This document shows, in pieces, positions 17,270 through 26,447 of a stretch of DNA of 64,000 nt. The DNA lies in contig JADZEF010000157.1 in assembly GCA_020850695.1 (NCBI GenBank), positions 1 through 64,000 on the forward strand, in the 5' to 3' direction. The stretch comes from Planctomycetaceae bacterium. GTDB lineage: Bacteria > Planctomycetota > Planctomycetia > Planctomycetales > Planctomycetaceae. Each line of letters opens with the position of its first letter. Within the stretch, counting starts at the first letter, position 1. The position numbers were made by a program, and so were the translations under genes. The notes under the pieces are model-generated. The model was not told the DNA's origin, ran no database searches, and saw only the letters and a program-made list of their open reading frames with translations.

Positions 17270-18901
17270 ATGACCTTCCTTCTGCCGATTCTGATTTTCC
17301 TTCCGGCGGCCGCTGCGGTGCTGTTGATGCTGCTGCGCTCGCCGGATGGGAGCGTGGCTCGCTGGGGGGCGCTGCTGGGGTCGCTGGCGACGCTGGGAGT
17401 CTCGCTGATCATCGCGTCGCAGTTCGCGGAGTTACCCAAGCCGGAGTCGACGTCGGACACCGTCGTGCAGCCGAAGTTCGAAGTCCGCCATGATTGGCTG
17501 ACGTTCAAGCGGACGCTTCCGAACGGAACGCTCGCCTCGGATGTGAAGCTCGAGTTCTACTTCGGCATGGACGGGACGAGCCTGTTGATGGCCATTCTCA
17601 CCGCCCTGCTGACGGTGTCGGCGGTGCTGATTTCGTGGCAGACGATCAAGGACCGGGCGACCGAGTATTACGCGTGCCTGCTCATTCTGGAGACCGGGCT
17701 GCTGGGGGCATTCACGTCGTTCGACCTGCTGCTGTTCTATGTGTTCTTCGAATTCACGCTGATCCCGCTATTCCTGCTCGTCGGGATCTGGGGCGGTCCC
17801 GACCGCCGTTATGCGGCCGGCAAGTTCTTCCTCTACACGCTGTGCGGAAGCCTGGTGACGCTGATCGGGCTCGTCTCGCTCGGCACGTGGGTCATCAACA
17901 ACCTGCCGGGGCTTGAGACGCCGTTCTCGATTCCCGATCTCTCCGCCGCGCTCGTTCAGAAGCCGATTCCGACCAACATCCAGGTGATGTTGTTCCTGCT
18001 ACTGTCAGCCGGGTTCGTGATCAAGGTGCCGCTGTTCCCGTTCCACAGCTGGCTGCCTCTGGCCCACACCGAGGCCCCCACGGCGGGGTCGGTGCTGCTC
18101 GCCGGCGTGCTGCTGAAGCTCGGAACGTACGGGTTCCTGCGGATCTGCCTGCCGCTGCTGCCGTCGGCCTGCATTTCGCCGGGGGTGCCGATCATCGCGA
18201 CGCTCTCGGTCGTGGGCATCATCTTCGGGGCGCTGGCCGCCCTCGTGCAGAACGACATCAAGAAGCTGGTCGCGTATAGCTCGGTCAGTCACCTCGGGTT
18301 CTGCATGCTGGGGTTGTTCGCGTTGAACCAGGAAGGGATCAGCGGCAGCATACTCCAGATGATCAATCACGGGCTGTCGACCGGAGCGCTGTTCCTCGTC
18401 ATCGGCATGGTTTATGACCGCTACCACACCCGCAAGATGGACGAGATCGGCGGGCTGGCTTCGCACCTCAAGCTGATTTCGATCTGCATGGTTTTCACCT
18501 GCTTTTCCAGCATGGGGCTGCCGGGGCTGAACGGGTTCGTGGGCGAAGTGCTGTGCCTGATCGGCATGTTCAAGGCCCAGACCTCGCAGCACGTCTTTCC
18601 GTGGTATGCGGTGCTGGGGGCGACCGGGGTGATCCTCGGGGCGTGGTACCTGATGACGATGATGCAGAAGGCGTTCTTCGGACCGCTTCGCCTGCCGGAC
18701 ACTCATGGCGAAGAAATCCATGACCTGCAGCCGCGCGAGGCGCTGCTGCTGATTCCGATTCTCGCCCTCTGCCTGTGGATCGGCGTCGCTCCTCAGACGC
18801 TGCTCGATACGATCGACCCGGATGTGAAGAAGATTGTGCGGTTGTACGACCGGGTGCGGGGCGAGAATCAGCCGGCGGTGACGAGCGTGGATGTGGAGTG
18901 A
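17270..18901 (+). CDS. nuoM: NADH-quinone oxidoreductase subunit M
   Basis: This is an antiporter-like pump subunit in the middle of the complex I membrane arm. The 543-aa product carries the expected motifs: the glutamate helix FYVFFEFTLIPLFLLVGIWG near 155-175, FVIKVPLFPFHSWLPLAHTE near 245-265 with the pumping lysine, and VAYSSVSHLGFCMLGLFAL near 333-352. The open frame continues upstream through the repeat, but ATG 17270 (MTFLLPILIFLPAAAAV) is the natural start. No ribosome site is seen because the repeat abuts the start. Confidence 0.95.
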   Translation: MTFLLPILIFLPAAAAVLLMLLRSPDGSVARWGALLGSLATLGVSLIIASQFAELPKPESTSDTVVQPKFEVRHDWLTFKRTLPNGTLASDVKLEFYFGMDGTSLLMAILTALLTVSAVLISWQTIKDRATEYYACLLILETGLLGAFTSFDLLLFYVFFEFTLIPLFLLVGIWGGPDRRYAAGKFFLYTLCGSLVTLIGLVSLGTWVINNLPGLETPFSIPDLSAALVQKPIPTNIQVMLFLLLSAGFVIKVPLFPFHSWLPLAHTEAPTAGSVLLAGVLLKLGTYGFLRICLPLLPSACISPGVPIIATLSVVGIIFGALAALVQNDIKKLVAYSSVSHLGFCMLGLFALNQEGISGSILQMINHGLSTGALFLVIGMVYDRYHTRKMDEIGGLASHLKLISICMVFTCFSSMGLPGLNGFVGEVLCLIGMFKAQTSQHVFPWYAVLGATGVILGAWYLMTMMQKAFFGPLRLPDTHGEEIHDLQPREALLLIPILALCLWIGVAPQTLLDTIDPDVKKIVRLYDRVRGENQPAVTSVDVE

Positions 18902-18937
18902 CATGGCAGGTGAAGTGGGCGCTGCGTGAGATGATCG

Positions 18938-18967
18938 CAGGGGCCACGGAGATGACGGATGCGACGG
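18938..18967 (+). repeat. Half copy of the CAGGGGCCACGGA repeat (nuoM-nuoN gap)
   Basis: CAGGGGCCACGGAGATGACG and the ten bases after it match the left arm of the inverted repeats at 62061-62173 and 36091-36167. No right arm is visible here. Confidence 0.6.
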
Positions 18968-19068
18968 AATTGGTTGGATGGACGTGTGCTGAATCGGACG
19001 GCCGATTGTTTGCGGTGCGGTTGAGAAGTCGGAGCGGACGCCATCTCAATTGAATGAGGTCTGCTTCG

Positions 19069-19102
19069 GCACCCAGGGTGCTCAAAGCCGCACCCTGGGT
19101 GC
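19069..19102. repeat. GCACCCAGGGTGC palindromic hairpin (nuoM-nuoN gap)
   Basis: GCACCCAGGGTGC (19069-19081) and GCACCCTGGGTGC (19090-19102) form a perfect 13-bp inverted repeat with an 8-nt loop. The same design, also with an 8-nt loop, occurs at 61008-61041. Confidence 0.85.
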
Positions 19103-19199
19103 TTCCCGCGCGGATGCGACGGAGTCAGACGGAAAGCACGCGGGACGGGTTGACGTTGAACGGGATTCGTCCGGCGGAATGTGGAATCGGGAGCGGATT

Positions 19200-20702
19200 G
19201 TGTCTGAAGCTGTTGCACAGATTCTCGGAACCGTCAAATACATCGTCCCCGAGACGATTCTGATTCTGGCGGTGTGCGTGAGCTTCCTCGCGGGGCCGTT
19301 CCTGGTCTCGGAGAGGGGGGAAGCGCCGGCGGGGCTGCGTCACAAATGGGGCTGGCTGGCTCTCATCGCCATCACCCTGTCGGGGCTCGCCTGGTGGAAC
19401 CAGTCGGCCGAGCCGATGAACTATCCGAATGGCCCGTTCCAGCTCGATTCGCTGGCGCTGTTCGTCCGCGGCTTGTCGCTGGCGTCGGCCGCGATTCTCG
19501 TGCTGATCGGCTGGAACCAGATCGACGACGCCCACGCGGCCGAGTTTCATGCCTGCCTGCTGCTGATCTCCGCAGGTGTCACGCTGACTGCTGCGGCGAA
19601 CGACATCATCGCGTTGTTCCTCGCTCTCGAGCTGGTGAGCATTCCGACCTATGTGCTGCTCTACCTGCCGCGGCGCGATGCGGCGGCCCAGGAAGCGACG
19701 ACGAAGTACTTCCTGCTGAGCGTCTTCTCGTCGGCGATTCTGCTCTATGGAATGAGCTTCCTGTTCGGCGTCACCGGGACGACCAACCTCACGGCCATCC
19801 AGGCGGCAATTACCACGGGAGCCGGCGGCGCGATGCCGGCGGTGTTGCTGCTCGCGATTGTGGCGGTGGTGGCGGGGCTCTGCTTCCGACTCACGGCGGT
19901 GCCGTTCCACTTCTATGCTCCGGACGTGTTCCAAGGCGCTCCGACAACGGGCGCGGCGATGCTGGCGTTCGTGCCGAAGATTGCGGGTTTCGTCGCGCTG
20001 CTGCGGTTGATCGCGTTTCCGGTCGATGTCTCGCGGAACTCCAACTGGTCGCTGGTCGGCATGGCCCTTCCGCTGCTCACCGTCGTGGCGATCGCCAGCA
20101 TGCTGGTCGGGAACCTGGTGGCGCTGCTTCAGACGAATGTCAAGCGGCTGCTCGCGTGGTCGAGCATTTCGCACGCGGGCTACATGCTCGTCGGTATCGT
20201 GGCGGGGCCGACGACCACCGGGTCGGTCAACGGGACGGATGCCCTGCTGTTCTATCTCGTCGCCTACGGTGCGATGACGATTGGCGTGTTTGCGGCGCTG
20301 GCGGCGCTGGGCCGCGGCGGGCGGAGCTACGAGACGCTTGATGACCTCGCAGGGCTGAGCCAGTCGCATCCGGCCATCGCTCTGCTGATGACCGTGTTCC
20401 TTTTCAGCCTCACCGGCCTTCCGCCGACTGCGGGGTTCCTCGGCAAGCTGAACCTGTTCCTGGCCGCCTGGTCGGGCAGCTCGGTGTCGAAGACGCTGGC
20501 CATCGTGCTGGCGGTCAATGCCGGCATTGCGGCGTGGTACTACCTCAAGGTCGTCGCGACGATGTACCTGCATCCGCTGCGTCGGCCGTCCGAGGGGAAG
20601 GTCGAGATGCCGGCGCTGGTCGGCCTCGCGCTGTGTGCGGCGGCGACGCTTGGCTTCTTCGCCCTGCCGAATCTGCTGTGGACGATCATTCGCGGGTCGT
20701 GA
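19200..20702 (+). CDS. nuoN: NADH-quinone oxidoreductase subunit N
   Basis: This is an antiporter-like pump subunit and the last gene of the operon. From GTG 19200 the product is 500 aa with about 14 helices. Family motifs include IALFLALELVSIPTYVLLYL, the lysine helix FRLTAVPFHFYAPDVFQGAP followed by TTGAAMLAFVPKIAGF, and LLAWSSISHAGYMLVG. The start is uncertain: GTG 19200 has GGGAG (about 19188-19192) at good spacing, while ATG 19179 would add seven residues. The upstream open frame to 19050 runs through the hairpin repeat and is not coding. Confidence 0.93.
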   Translation: MSEAVAQILGTVKYIVPETILILAVCVSFLAGPFLVSERGEAPAGLRHKWGWLALIAITLSGLAWWNQSAEPMNYPNGPFQLDSLALFVRGLSLASAAILVLIGWNQIDDAHAAEFHACLLLISAGVTLTAAANDIIALFLALELVSIPTYVLLYLPRRDAAAQEATTKYFLLSVFSSAILLYGMSFLFGVTGTTNLTAIQAAITTGAGGAMPAVLLLAIVAVVAGLCFRLTAVPFHFYAPDVFQGAPTTGAAMLAFVPKIAGFVALLRLIAFPVDVSRNSNWSLVGMALPLLTVVAIASMLVGNLVALLQTNVKRLLAWSSISHAGYMLVGIVAGPTTTGSVNGTDALLFYLVAYGAMTIGVFAALAALGRGGRSYETLDDLAGLSQSHPAIALLMTVFLFSLTGLPPTAGFLGKLNLFLAAWSGSSVSKTLAIVLAVNAGIAAWYYLKVVATMYLHPLRRPSEGKVEMPALVGLALCAAATLGFFALPNLLWTIIRGS

Positions 20703-20860
20703 CGGCGGTCCGGAGACTGGGGCCGAAACTGCGGGAGCGGGCAAACGCCGGTTCGTGGTCGTCATTCAGGACGGGCGGTCTACAATTCCGCACCGCAACG
20801 TGAATCGATGGTCGTGTCGAGGCGCGGATCCGCGGACAGGCCTCCGCTCTCGGACCGACC

Positions 20861-21358
20861 ATGATCGAGCCGCATCCGACCGAACCGGGCGCCTTCCTGC
20901 TTTCGTGTGAGCAGTGGCTGGACGTGCCGCGCGAGCGGGCGTTCGAGTTATTCGGCGACGCCTTCCAGCTTGAGGCGATCACGCCGCCGTGGCTGCGGTT
21001 CCATGTGCTGACTCCGCGGCCGATCGAGATGCGTGCGGGGACGTTGATTGACTACCGCCTGCGGCTGCACGGCATTCCGGTGAAGTGGCGGACGGAGATC
21101 AGCGTCTGGGAGCCCCCGTTCCGGTTTGTCGATCGCCAGATTTCCGGTCCGTACGCGGTCTGGATTCATGAGCACACCTTTGAAGAGCAGGACGGAGGGA
21201 CGCTCGTGCGGGACCGTGTGACATACCGCATTCCGTACGGCCGGATGATCGGCGGACTGGCGAACCGGATTCTTGTGAAGCGTGATCTGGAGAATATTTT
21301 CCGATTCCGTCAGGACGCTCTCGCTCGATTGCTCTCGAACGCGCCAGCGACTCGATGA
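20861..21358 (+). CDS. SRPBCC / START-like ligand-binding protein
   Basis: This 165-aa protein has the helix-grip pattern of the SRPBCC superfamily (COG4276-like): an early helix VPRERAFELFGDAFQLEAI, the ITPPWLRFHVLTP motif, IDYRLRLHGIPVKWRTEI, the signature FRFVDRQISGPYAVWIHEH (about 87-105) and a long C-terminal helix. Members bind hydrophobic ligands or act as cyclase- or aromatase-like proteins; no specific ligand can be read here. ATG 20861 starts 158 bp after nuoN. No signal peptide is seen. Confidence 0.85.
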   Translation: MIEPHPTEPGAFLLSCEQWLDVPRERAFELFGDAFQLEAITPPWLRFHVLTPRPIEMRAGTLIDYRLRLHGIPVKWRTEISVWEPPFRFVDRQISGPYAVWIHEHTFEEQDGGTLVRDRVTYRIPYGRMIGGLANRILVKRDLENIFRFRQDALARLLSNAPATR

Positions 21359-21432
21359 TCGTCGCGATTCGCGACGCCGAACACCGATGCGTGAAGCGTT
21401 CGGCCCGCAAGATCCAACCCACGGCGAGTTTG

Positions 21433-21600
21433 GCCACGGCAACACGGAATCAAGGAGGAGACAAAAGCATTTTAACAGGAGCACTCAGAGGAAGCAGAGA
21501 GAAGACAAGCAGAGGCAGAGAGGAATCGCCGTCGCATGCATCATCGGCGGCGTCGTTCGACACCTGTATTTGCTCTGCTCCCTCTGCTAGCTCCTGTTGA
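21433..21600. repeat. Degenerate copy of the MITE-like element
   Basis: This segment matches the reverse complement of the 46142-46367 element over most of its length. Shared stretches include ACACGGA(G/A)TCA, GAGACAAAAG(G)CATT, AACAGGAGCA, CAGAGGAAGCAGAGA and CATTCGACACCTG-like TCGTTCGACACCTGTATTTG. The left terminal repeat is mutated and the right one is missing. A nested inverted pair (AACAGGAGC near 21473 and GCTCCTGTT near 21591) remains. Confidence 0.7.
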
Positions 21601-21820
21601 AAGCCTTCGCATTTCTGCCCTGGAATCGTCCATGACGCCACGGCGAAAAACGCTTTGCGGGATGACAAGTGCCAAGAGACATCGATCCGACGCACCGCCA
21701 GGAGCTGAAGAGAGCCCCCTTGAACTCGTCCGTTCAGCGCGCCGGTAGACACCGTCGTTGCCATCCCTTAGGGTGAACGGCAGATTGTCGTGCGATGAAT
21801 TCCTACTTTCTCTGCTCGCC
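21601..21820. other. Intergenic, no clear feature
   Basis: Between the degenerate repeat and the sigma factor start I see no domain-bearing frame, hairpin or convincing promoter. It presumably holds the sigma factor promoter. Confidence 0.4.
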
Positions 21821-22462
21821 ATGCGTTCCGACAACGCCGACATGATGCTGCTGGAACGCATCCGTGCGGGGAACGCCGAGGCGTGGGGCGAGTTCATCGC
21901 GCGGTATGAAGGGCGGCTGACCGCGTTTGTGCGGAGCCGGCTGGCGAATGCCGCAACCACCGAGGACGTGGTGCAGGAGACGTTCGCGGGGTTTCTTGTC
22001 GGGCTGCCGAACTACGATGCGGCAACGCCGATGGACACGTTCCTGTATTCCATCGCCGCACACAAGCTGACCGACGTCCTGCGTCGCCAGGGGCGGCGGC
22101 CGACTCTTCCGTTGCTGACCGGCGAGGGAGATGAGGGAGTTGTTCGCGAGCCGGAATCACCCTCGCGGAAGGCGTCGAGCCTGGCCCGCAGCCGCGAGCA
22201 GACGGAAGTGGAGCAGCGGGTGCTGGGGGATTGCCTGCGGTCGTTGATTAGCCAGTGGAAGGAACGGGCGGAGTTCGAGCGGCTGCAGTGTGTCGAGCTG
22301 CTGTTCGTACTGGGATGGGCGAACAAGGATGTGGCGCAGCGGCTGGCAATCAGCGAGCAGACGGTGGCGAACCACAAGCAATACGTGGTCGGCAAGCTGA
22401 AGGAGGCGGCTCGCAATGCCCGGCTGCGGGACTTTGATCCGGCCCGCGTCGGAATCGAGTGA
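21821..22462 (+). CDS. ECF-type RNA polymerase sigma factor
   Basis: This sigma-70 family protein would direct RNA polymerase to a specific regulon. The 213-aa product has region 2 (about 12-90: WGEFIARYEGRLTAFVR, then TTEDVVQETFAGFL and DTFLYSIAAHKLTDVLRR) and region 4 near the C-terminus with a helix-turn-helix (GWANKDVAQRLAISEQTVANHKQY split over about 165-190). Linker residues 95-135 are polar. ATG 21821 is preferred; ATG 21842 is possible and the upstream frame to 21758 is not convincing. No anti-sigma gene is adjacent. It is convergent with the next gene, 14 bp apart. Confidence 0.88.
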   Translation: MRSDNADMMLLERIRAGNAEAWGEFIARYEGRLTAFVRSRLANAATTEDVVQETFAGFLVGLPNYDAATPMDTFLYSIAAHKLTDVLRRQGRRPTLPLLTGEGDEGVVREPESPSRKASSLARSREQTEVEQRVLGDCLRSLISQWKERAEFERLQCVELLFVLGWANKDVAQRLAISEQTVANHKQYVVGKLKEAARNARLRDFDPARVGIE

Positions 22463-22476
22463 ATTGCCGTTCGGGA

Positions 22477-23580
22477 TCAGAACGACAGCCCGGTGCCGAC
22501 CGTCAGGCCGAACAGGCCGAGGTTGCCGTTGTTCTGGGTGCCAGTGACGGCCGTTGGCGCGGGGAGTCCGCCGCCCAGCCAGAGTTGGGCCTCGCCGGCG
22601 ATCCGCACGAAGAAGTGCGTGTGGTAGCTGATGGGGGCCGACCAGTCGACGCCGAACTGGAGGTCGGTCACGCCGACGAAGTCCTGCCCTTCGTGGTAGA
22701 AGCCCGCCTGGACACCGTTGAAGGCTCCGGGGAAGTCCGAAATGGCGGACGACGTATTACCGTAGAGGCCTGACAGCCGTCCGCTGGCGAACATGGCCCA
22801 GTTCGTCTGATTGACCCGGCGGCGGCCCGAGACCGAGAGGGTCGGACCAAAGCCGTTGAAGTTCCGGTCGAAGATGATGGCGCCACCGGCTGTTCCCGTG
22901 ACGAGCTTTTCGTCCAACTGGGCATACCGCAGGCCGGCTCCCACCGACAGGGCGACGCCGCTGTTGCTGAAGTGCCAGACCTTCTCCGCATCGATCACCT
23001 GCATCTGGAGTTCCTGGCTTCCCCCGTTGCTGTTTTCCTCATCGTCGAGATTCCAGTAACGGACCTGGGCGCCGGTGCCGTTCGGTTCGATCAATCCGAC
23101 CCAGACGCGCGGGGAGTAGGTGAAGCCCCAGTCGACATTCTGAGAACTGAACCCGGGGCCGCCGGCCGCCGGGCCGACCGATCCCGTGTTGTAGTTGAAG
23201 TACGGCTTCAGGATCACGTTGTCGTAACCGGCGTAGAAACCCCAGCGGTTCTCCTGCATGGCCCCGCCCGGGACGTAGCTCGGGTCGTAGACGTAGGGGC
23301 TGGAGGTCGTCGGCACGCCGAAGGGGCCGACCGGCGCCGCATAGGGCGTCGAACCGGGCATTACCGGGGCGGCCGGCTGATACATCGTCGTCGTCTCGGG
23401 AGACGATGGGATGGTCATCATGGGGGTCGTCAGGACCGGGCCCGCATTCTGGGCGCGGATGACGGTGTCGAACTGCGTGGCGATCGATTCAGGATAGATC
23501 GAGTCGGCATCGGGGCGGGACGGCTCGGCTGACGGCAAGGCCGCCAGCACCGCCGCGCAGAGCGCGAAGGTAGCGTTCAC
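22477..23580 (-). CDS. Outer-membrane beta-barrel protein, Lpg1974-like
   Basis: This secreted 367-aa protein has a short cleavable signal peptide (about 1-17, MNATFALCAAVLAALPS), a Pro/Thr/Tyr-rich linker (about 45-105), then a region of alternating strands beginning WGFYAGYDNVILKPYFNYN (about 115-133) and ending in GLFGLTVGTGLSF with a C-terminal aromatic residue, as barrel proteins do. The WGFYAGYDN-LKPYF opening resembles the Lpg1974-type pore proteins that are abundant in planctomycetes. The specific substrate, if any, is unknown. It faces the sigma factor gene tail to tail. Confidence 0.75.
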   Translation of the reverse strand: MNATFALCAAVLAALPSAEPSRPDADSIYPESIATQFDTVIRAQNAGPVLTTPMMTIPSSPETTTMYQPAAPVMPGSTPYAAPVGPFGVPTTSSPYVYDPSYVPGGAMQENRWGFYAGYDNVILKPYFNYNTGSVGPAAGGPGFSSQNVDWGFTYSPRVWVGLIEPNGTGAQVRYWNLDDEENSNGGSQELQMQVIDAEKVWHFSNSGVALSVGAGLRYAQLDEKLVTGTAGGAIIFDRNFNGFGPTLSVSGRRRVNQTNWAMFASGRLSGLYGNTSSAISDFPGAFNGVQAGFYHEGQDFVGVTDLQFGVDWSAPISYHTHFFVRIAGEAQLWLGGGLPAPTAVTGTQNNGNLGLFGLTVGTGLSF

Positions 23581-23789
23581 GCGGGAACCTGTTGTGATGG
23601 GGGGGAGAGAGAGCGGCCGGAGAGAGACCGGCGGGAGATTGGAGGGCGGGGATGTATCAGAAGCGGCCGGACGGGGTCAACGCGAACTTGAGCCGATTTT
23701 CGTTGGAAACGTGGATTCTTCGAAATTGTGGCGAGGTAGAGTACGAAGGGTGAGAAGGGTTTGAAGAGTGCGAAGAGGCTGGAGGTTGA

Positions 23790-23870
23790 AGACCGCGCGA
23801 ACCCGCAAGCGTAAAGCGGCCCGCCGCGAGGGATCCGCCGCGGCCTGTTTGCGTCGCGCGAGCTGGCTTG
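23790..23870. repeat. GC-rich repeat-like segment upstream of the barrel gene
   Basis: CGCGCGAACCCGCAAGCGTA is followed by a GC-rich hairpin-like stretch (CGGCCCGCCGCG near 23816-23828 against CGCCGCGGCC near 23838-23847) and GTTTGCGTCGCGCGAG. It looks like an interspersed repeat between the permease 3' end and the barrel gene. No second full copy was found, so the call is tentative. Confidence 0.35.
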
Positions 23871-23880
23871 CGCCGACACT

Positions 23881-25614
23881 TCAGTGAGCAGCGGTTTCGG
23901 CGCTCGGGTTTCGGCGGTGATGCCAGCCGAAGAGGGCGATGACGACAGCGAACGCCAGGTAGCCGATCGCCAGTCCGGTTGCCGGGTAGGTCGTTGCGGC
24001 GGAGGCGGCGGGAAGGCTGGCCGCGGCTCCCGCGACGGCTTCGGGGGCGCTCGCCGCGTCGGCACCGGGCCCGAAGAGATCGGTCGGCAGCCCGATGAGG
24101 AAGTCGAAGTTGTTTCCCTGGATCGAGTAGGCGTGCGTCAGCCCGAAAAACGCGCATCCCGTGGCGATCAGCGACCATGCGGCGGCGGCGAAGAATTTCC
24201 TCTCGATGAGGAAAGCGGTGACGGCCGCGAGAATCATGCAGGTGAAGATGTAGCCGCGCTCCATGACGATCAGGCCGTGGAGCAGGAAACCGTTGACATC
24301 GGTCGCGATGTTTCTGCTGAGCAGCTCCTGCATCGTTTTTCCCTGGGCCGAGATGAAGGCTCCCTGCACCACGGTCGCACCCCAGGCCGCAATGGCGGGG
24401 AAAAGTCCCACGGCCACGGCCGGCGCGTGCTCTTTCGGCGAGGCCTGAAACGCCTGGGCCGTGATGACGATGCCGATCCACAGGACGATCGCCACGCCCG
24501 CTTCCATGGGGACGATGCGGTGGATGACCGAGACCGTTCCCGTGAGGCAGATGGCGGTGATCGCGAGGCCGTTGAGCGTCGAATAGCCGGCTCGCGCGCC
24601 GAGTCCCTTCCAGCCGGGATGGCCGATGTAGATGGTCGTCGGGAAGCAGCTTCCGAAGACCGCCGCCGCAATGGTGCTGAGCCCGTTGACGGCCAGCGAT
24701 GCCATCGTGCTGTAGCGATCGCCCCCCGCCTCGGCCGACTCGATGTTCTGAAGGCTGCCAATGACGTTGAAGAGTCCCATCGGGACGATCACTGAGAGGA
24801 ATCCGGCCCATCGGGCGGGCTGTGACGCGGCTTCCCACAGGGCCATGCCGGCGAACTGCGGCAGGTGCAGCCCGCGGGCGGCCCATGCGTTGCCGATCTC
24901 GTCGACGCTCATCGGCGGGCCGACCAGCGATGGCGGCAGTTTGAGCAGAGTGAGAATCCAGGCCGCGGCCGTGCCGAGGGCGACCGCCATCAGGCCGCCG
25001 GGAAGTCCCAGGGGGAAGCCGATCCGCGAGAAGTAGGTGATGAGGATGAGGGCAAGCGGCACCATGGCGACGAGCGGCCGTTGAAAGATCTGCAGCGTGA
25101 AGGTCATCGAGATGAAGCCGATGGCGATGCCGGCGAGCGTCGAAAGAAGTGCGGCCCGCGGCGTCCGCTTCCGGACGGCTTCGGCCACAAAGGCTCCGAC
25201 GAACTCGATCAACCCGCTGCCGAGGCAGGCCACGAGCCCCATCTGCCATGCATGGCGGGCCGCGGCATCCGCCGCCATGCCCTCCTGAACGGCCTGCTGA
25301 TGTGCGGGCTGCATCACGAAGAAGATGTAGACCAGCAGCGATGGCGTGTTGATGCCGTACGGGAGGGCGGTGACGTCGCTGCGGTTCTCGCGGGCCGCCA
25401 GACGGTGAGCCTGCCAGGCATAGAAGAGGTTGCCGAGCAGGATGCTGACCGCCGCGCCGGGCAGGATGGCGTCGAGGAGAAGTGGAGAATCGGCGCCGAT
25501 GCCGGCCAGCCCGCAAAGGTTCACGATCAGCAGGAGCTGGACGAGGTTATCTATGAACAGTCCGAAGAAGCCGTCGAGGTCGCGTTTGACGAACAGCGGA
25601 TATCCGGCCGACAT
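23881..25614 (-). CDS. NCS2-like permease (nucleobase/xanthine permease superfamily)
   Basis: This 577-aa protein has about 12-14 membrane helices. An early segment is [20 protein letters not shown] and [20 protein letters not shown]; a mid-protein stretch is [21 protein letters not shown] followed by helices with small residues ([16 protein letters not shown]). This pattern recalls the purine/AzgA branch of NCS2, where a polar half-helix motif binds the base. The substrate cannot be read from sequence. The C-terminal loop (about 515-545) is Ala-rich, with a last helix and a basic tail. It is monocistronic, with a tRNA gene 179 bp upstream. Confidence 0.75.
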   Translation of the reverse strand: MSAGYPLFVKRDLDGFFGLFIDNLVQLLLIVNLCGLAGIGADSPLLLDAILPGAAVSILLGNLFYAWQAHRLAARENRSDVTALPYGINTPSLLVYIFFVMQPAHQQAVQEGMAADAAARHAWQMGLVACLGSGLIEFVGAFVAEAVRKRTPRAALLSTLAGIAIGFISMTFTLQIFQRPLVAMVPLALILITYFSRIGFPLGLPGGLMAVALGTAAAWILTLLKLPPSLVGPPMSVDEIGNAWAARGLHLPQFAGMALWEAASQPARWAGFLSVIVPMGLFNVIGSLQNIESAEAGGDRYSTMASLAVNGLSTIAAAVFGSCFPTTIYIGHPGWKGLGARAGYSTLNGLAITAICLTGTVSVIHRIVPMEAGVAIVLWIGIVITAQAFQASPKEHAPAVAVGLFPAIAAWGATVVQGAFISAQGKTMQELLSRNIATDVNGFLLHGLIVMERGYIFTCMILAAVTAFLIERKFFAAAAWSLIATGCAFFGLTHAYSIQGNNFDFLIGLPTDLFGPGADAASAPEAVAGAAASLPAASAATTYPATGLAIGYLAFAVVIALFGWHHRRNPSAETAAH

Positions 25615-25756
25615 GGCATCCCCTCGCCGCGGAAAGTGATCGCGCCGAGCGAGTTTAGCGATCGCGACGAACCACAGGAACGCAAGCCGTGCTGGCGACG
25701 CGAGGATCGTCGTCGGATGAATCTGGCCGAGGTTGTCGCAGTGGTATTAAACGAAC

Positions 25757-25786
25757 AAGGCCGCGACCTGTGAAAGTCGCGACCTT
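25757..25786 (-). terminator. Possible terminator after tRNA-Asp
   Basis: AAGG-C-CGCGAC (25757-25767) pairs with GTCGCG-A-CCTT (25776-25786) with one mismatch and an 8-nt loop, just 3' of the tRNA gene. The T-tract on the minus strand is weak (GTTCGTTT), so termination is only likely. Confidence 0.45.
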
Positions 25787-25793
25787 TTGCGAG

Positions 25794-25867
<74 letters not shown>

Positions 25868-26447
25868 TCGGTTCGTTGAGAGGATTTTACCGCGCCGGAC
25901 GGGGGCGTCAATCAACGGGGATTTTGTCGTCCAGAAATTTCCCGAATGCTCCATCCCTGCCCGGAAAGAGGGGTTGTGACGCGAAATCGCTTCGCCTCGA
26001 TTGCGGAGCCTCACGCACGTTTTGTCCCCGCCGGGATTTCTTCCGCTCAGCACAGCCCTGCATTATTCATCACATGCAGGTCACCAATTGACCGCCAGCG
26101 TCGGGTGCTGGCGCGAGCCGGGTGTGACGTCGCCGGGGGATGAGGGCTTCATGCCGGCGATCGGTGTTGCGGTTGGAACCAAAGAACAACCCCGGCCGGC
26201 AGACGACGTGTGTCGTCTGCCGGCCGGGGCTTTGTTTCAACGCGGACCGTTGGCCGAGCGTTTGGAGTGGGCGTGGCGCCCCATCGTTCGCTGCGTCTTC
26301 TTCCCGATTCCCTGGATGCCGCTCGCGGTGGCACGTCGCGCACGGCGAGGAGGAAGACTGTGGCTTCCGTGTCATGTCCGGACGAGGACGGCCCCCGCCA
26401 TCAACGTCCGGTGCGTTTTATCCGGTTTTTGGCCGGTTGTGTCCGGT
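25868..26447. other. Intergenic region upstream of tRNA-Asp
   Basis: This 580-bp stretch lies between the tRNA and the regulator gene. The only clear structure is the 18-bp hairpin at 26190-26229. The several short open frames have no recognisable domain and biased, shadow-like composition. The tRNA promoter should lie just right of 25868, but I could not fix its elements. Confidence 0.45.
26190..26229. terminator. Strong GC-rich hairpin, probable bidirectional terminator
   Basis: A perfect 18-bp stem (26190-26207 with 26212-26229) closes on a 4-nt loop GTGT. The plus strand continues CTTTGTTTC and the minus strand TTGTTCTTTGG, both T-rich. It is 219 bp past the stop of the minus-strand regulator gene. 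The stem is unusually long for a bacterial terminator. Confidence 0.6.
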
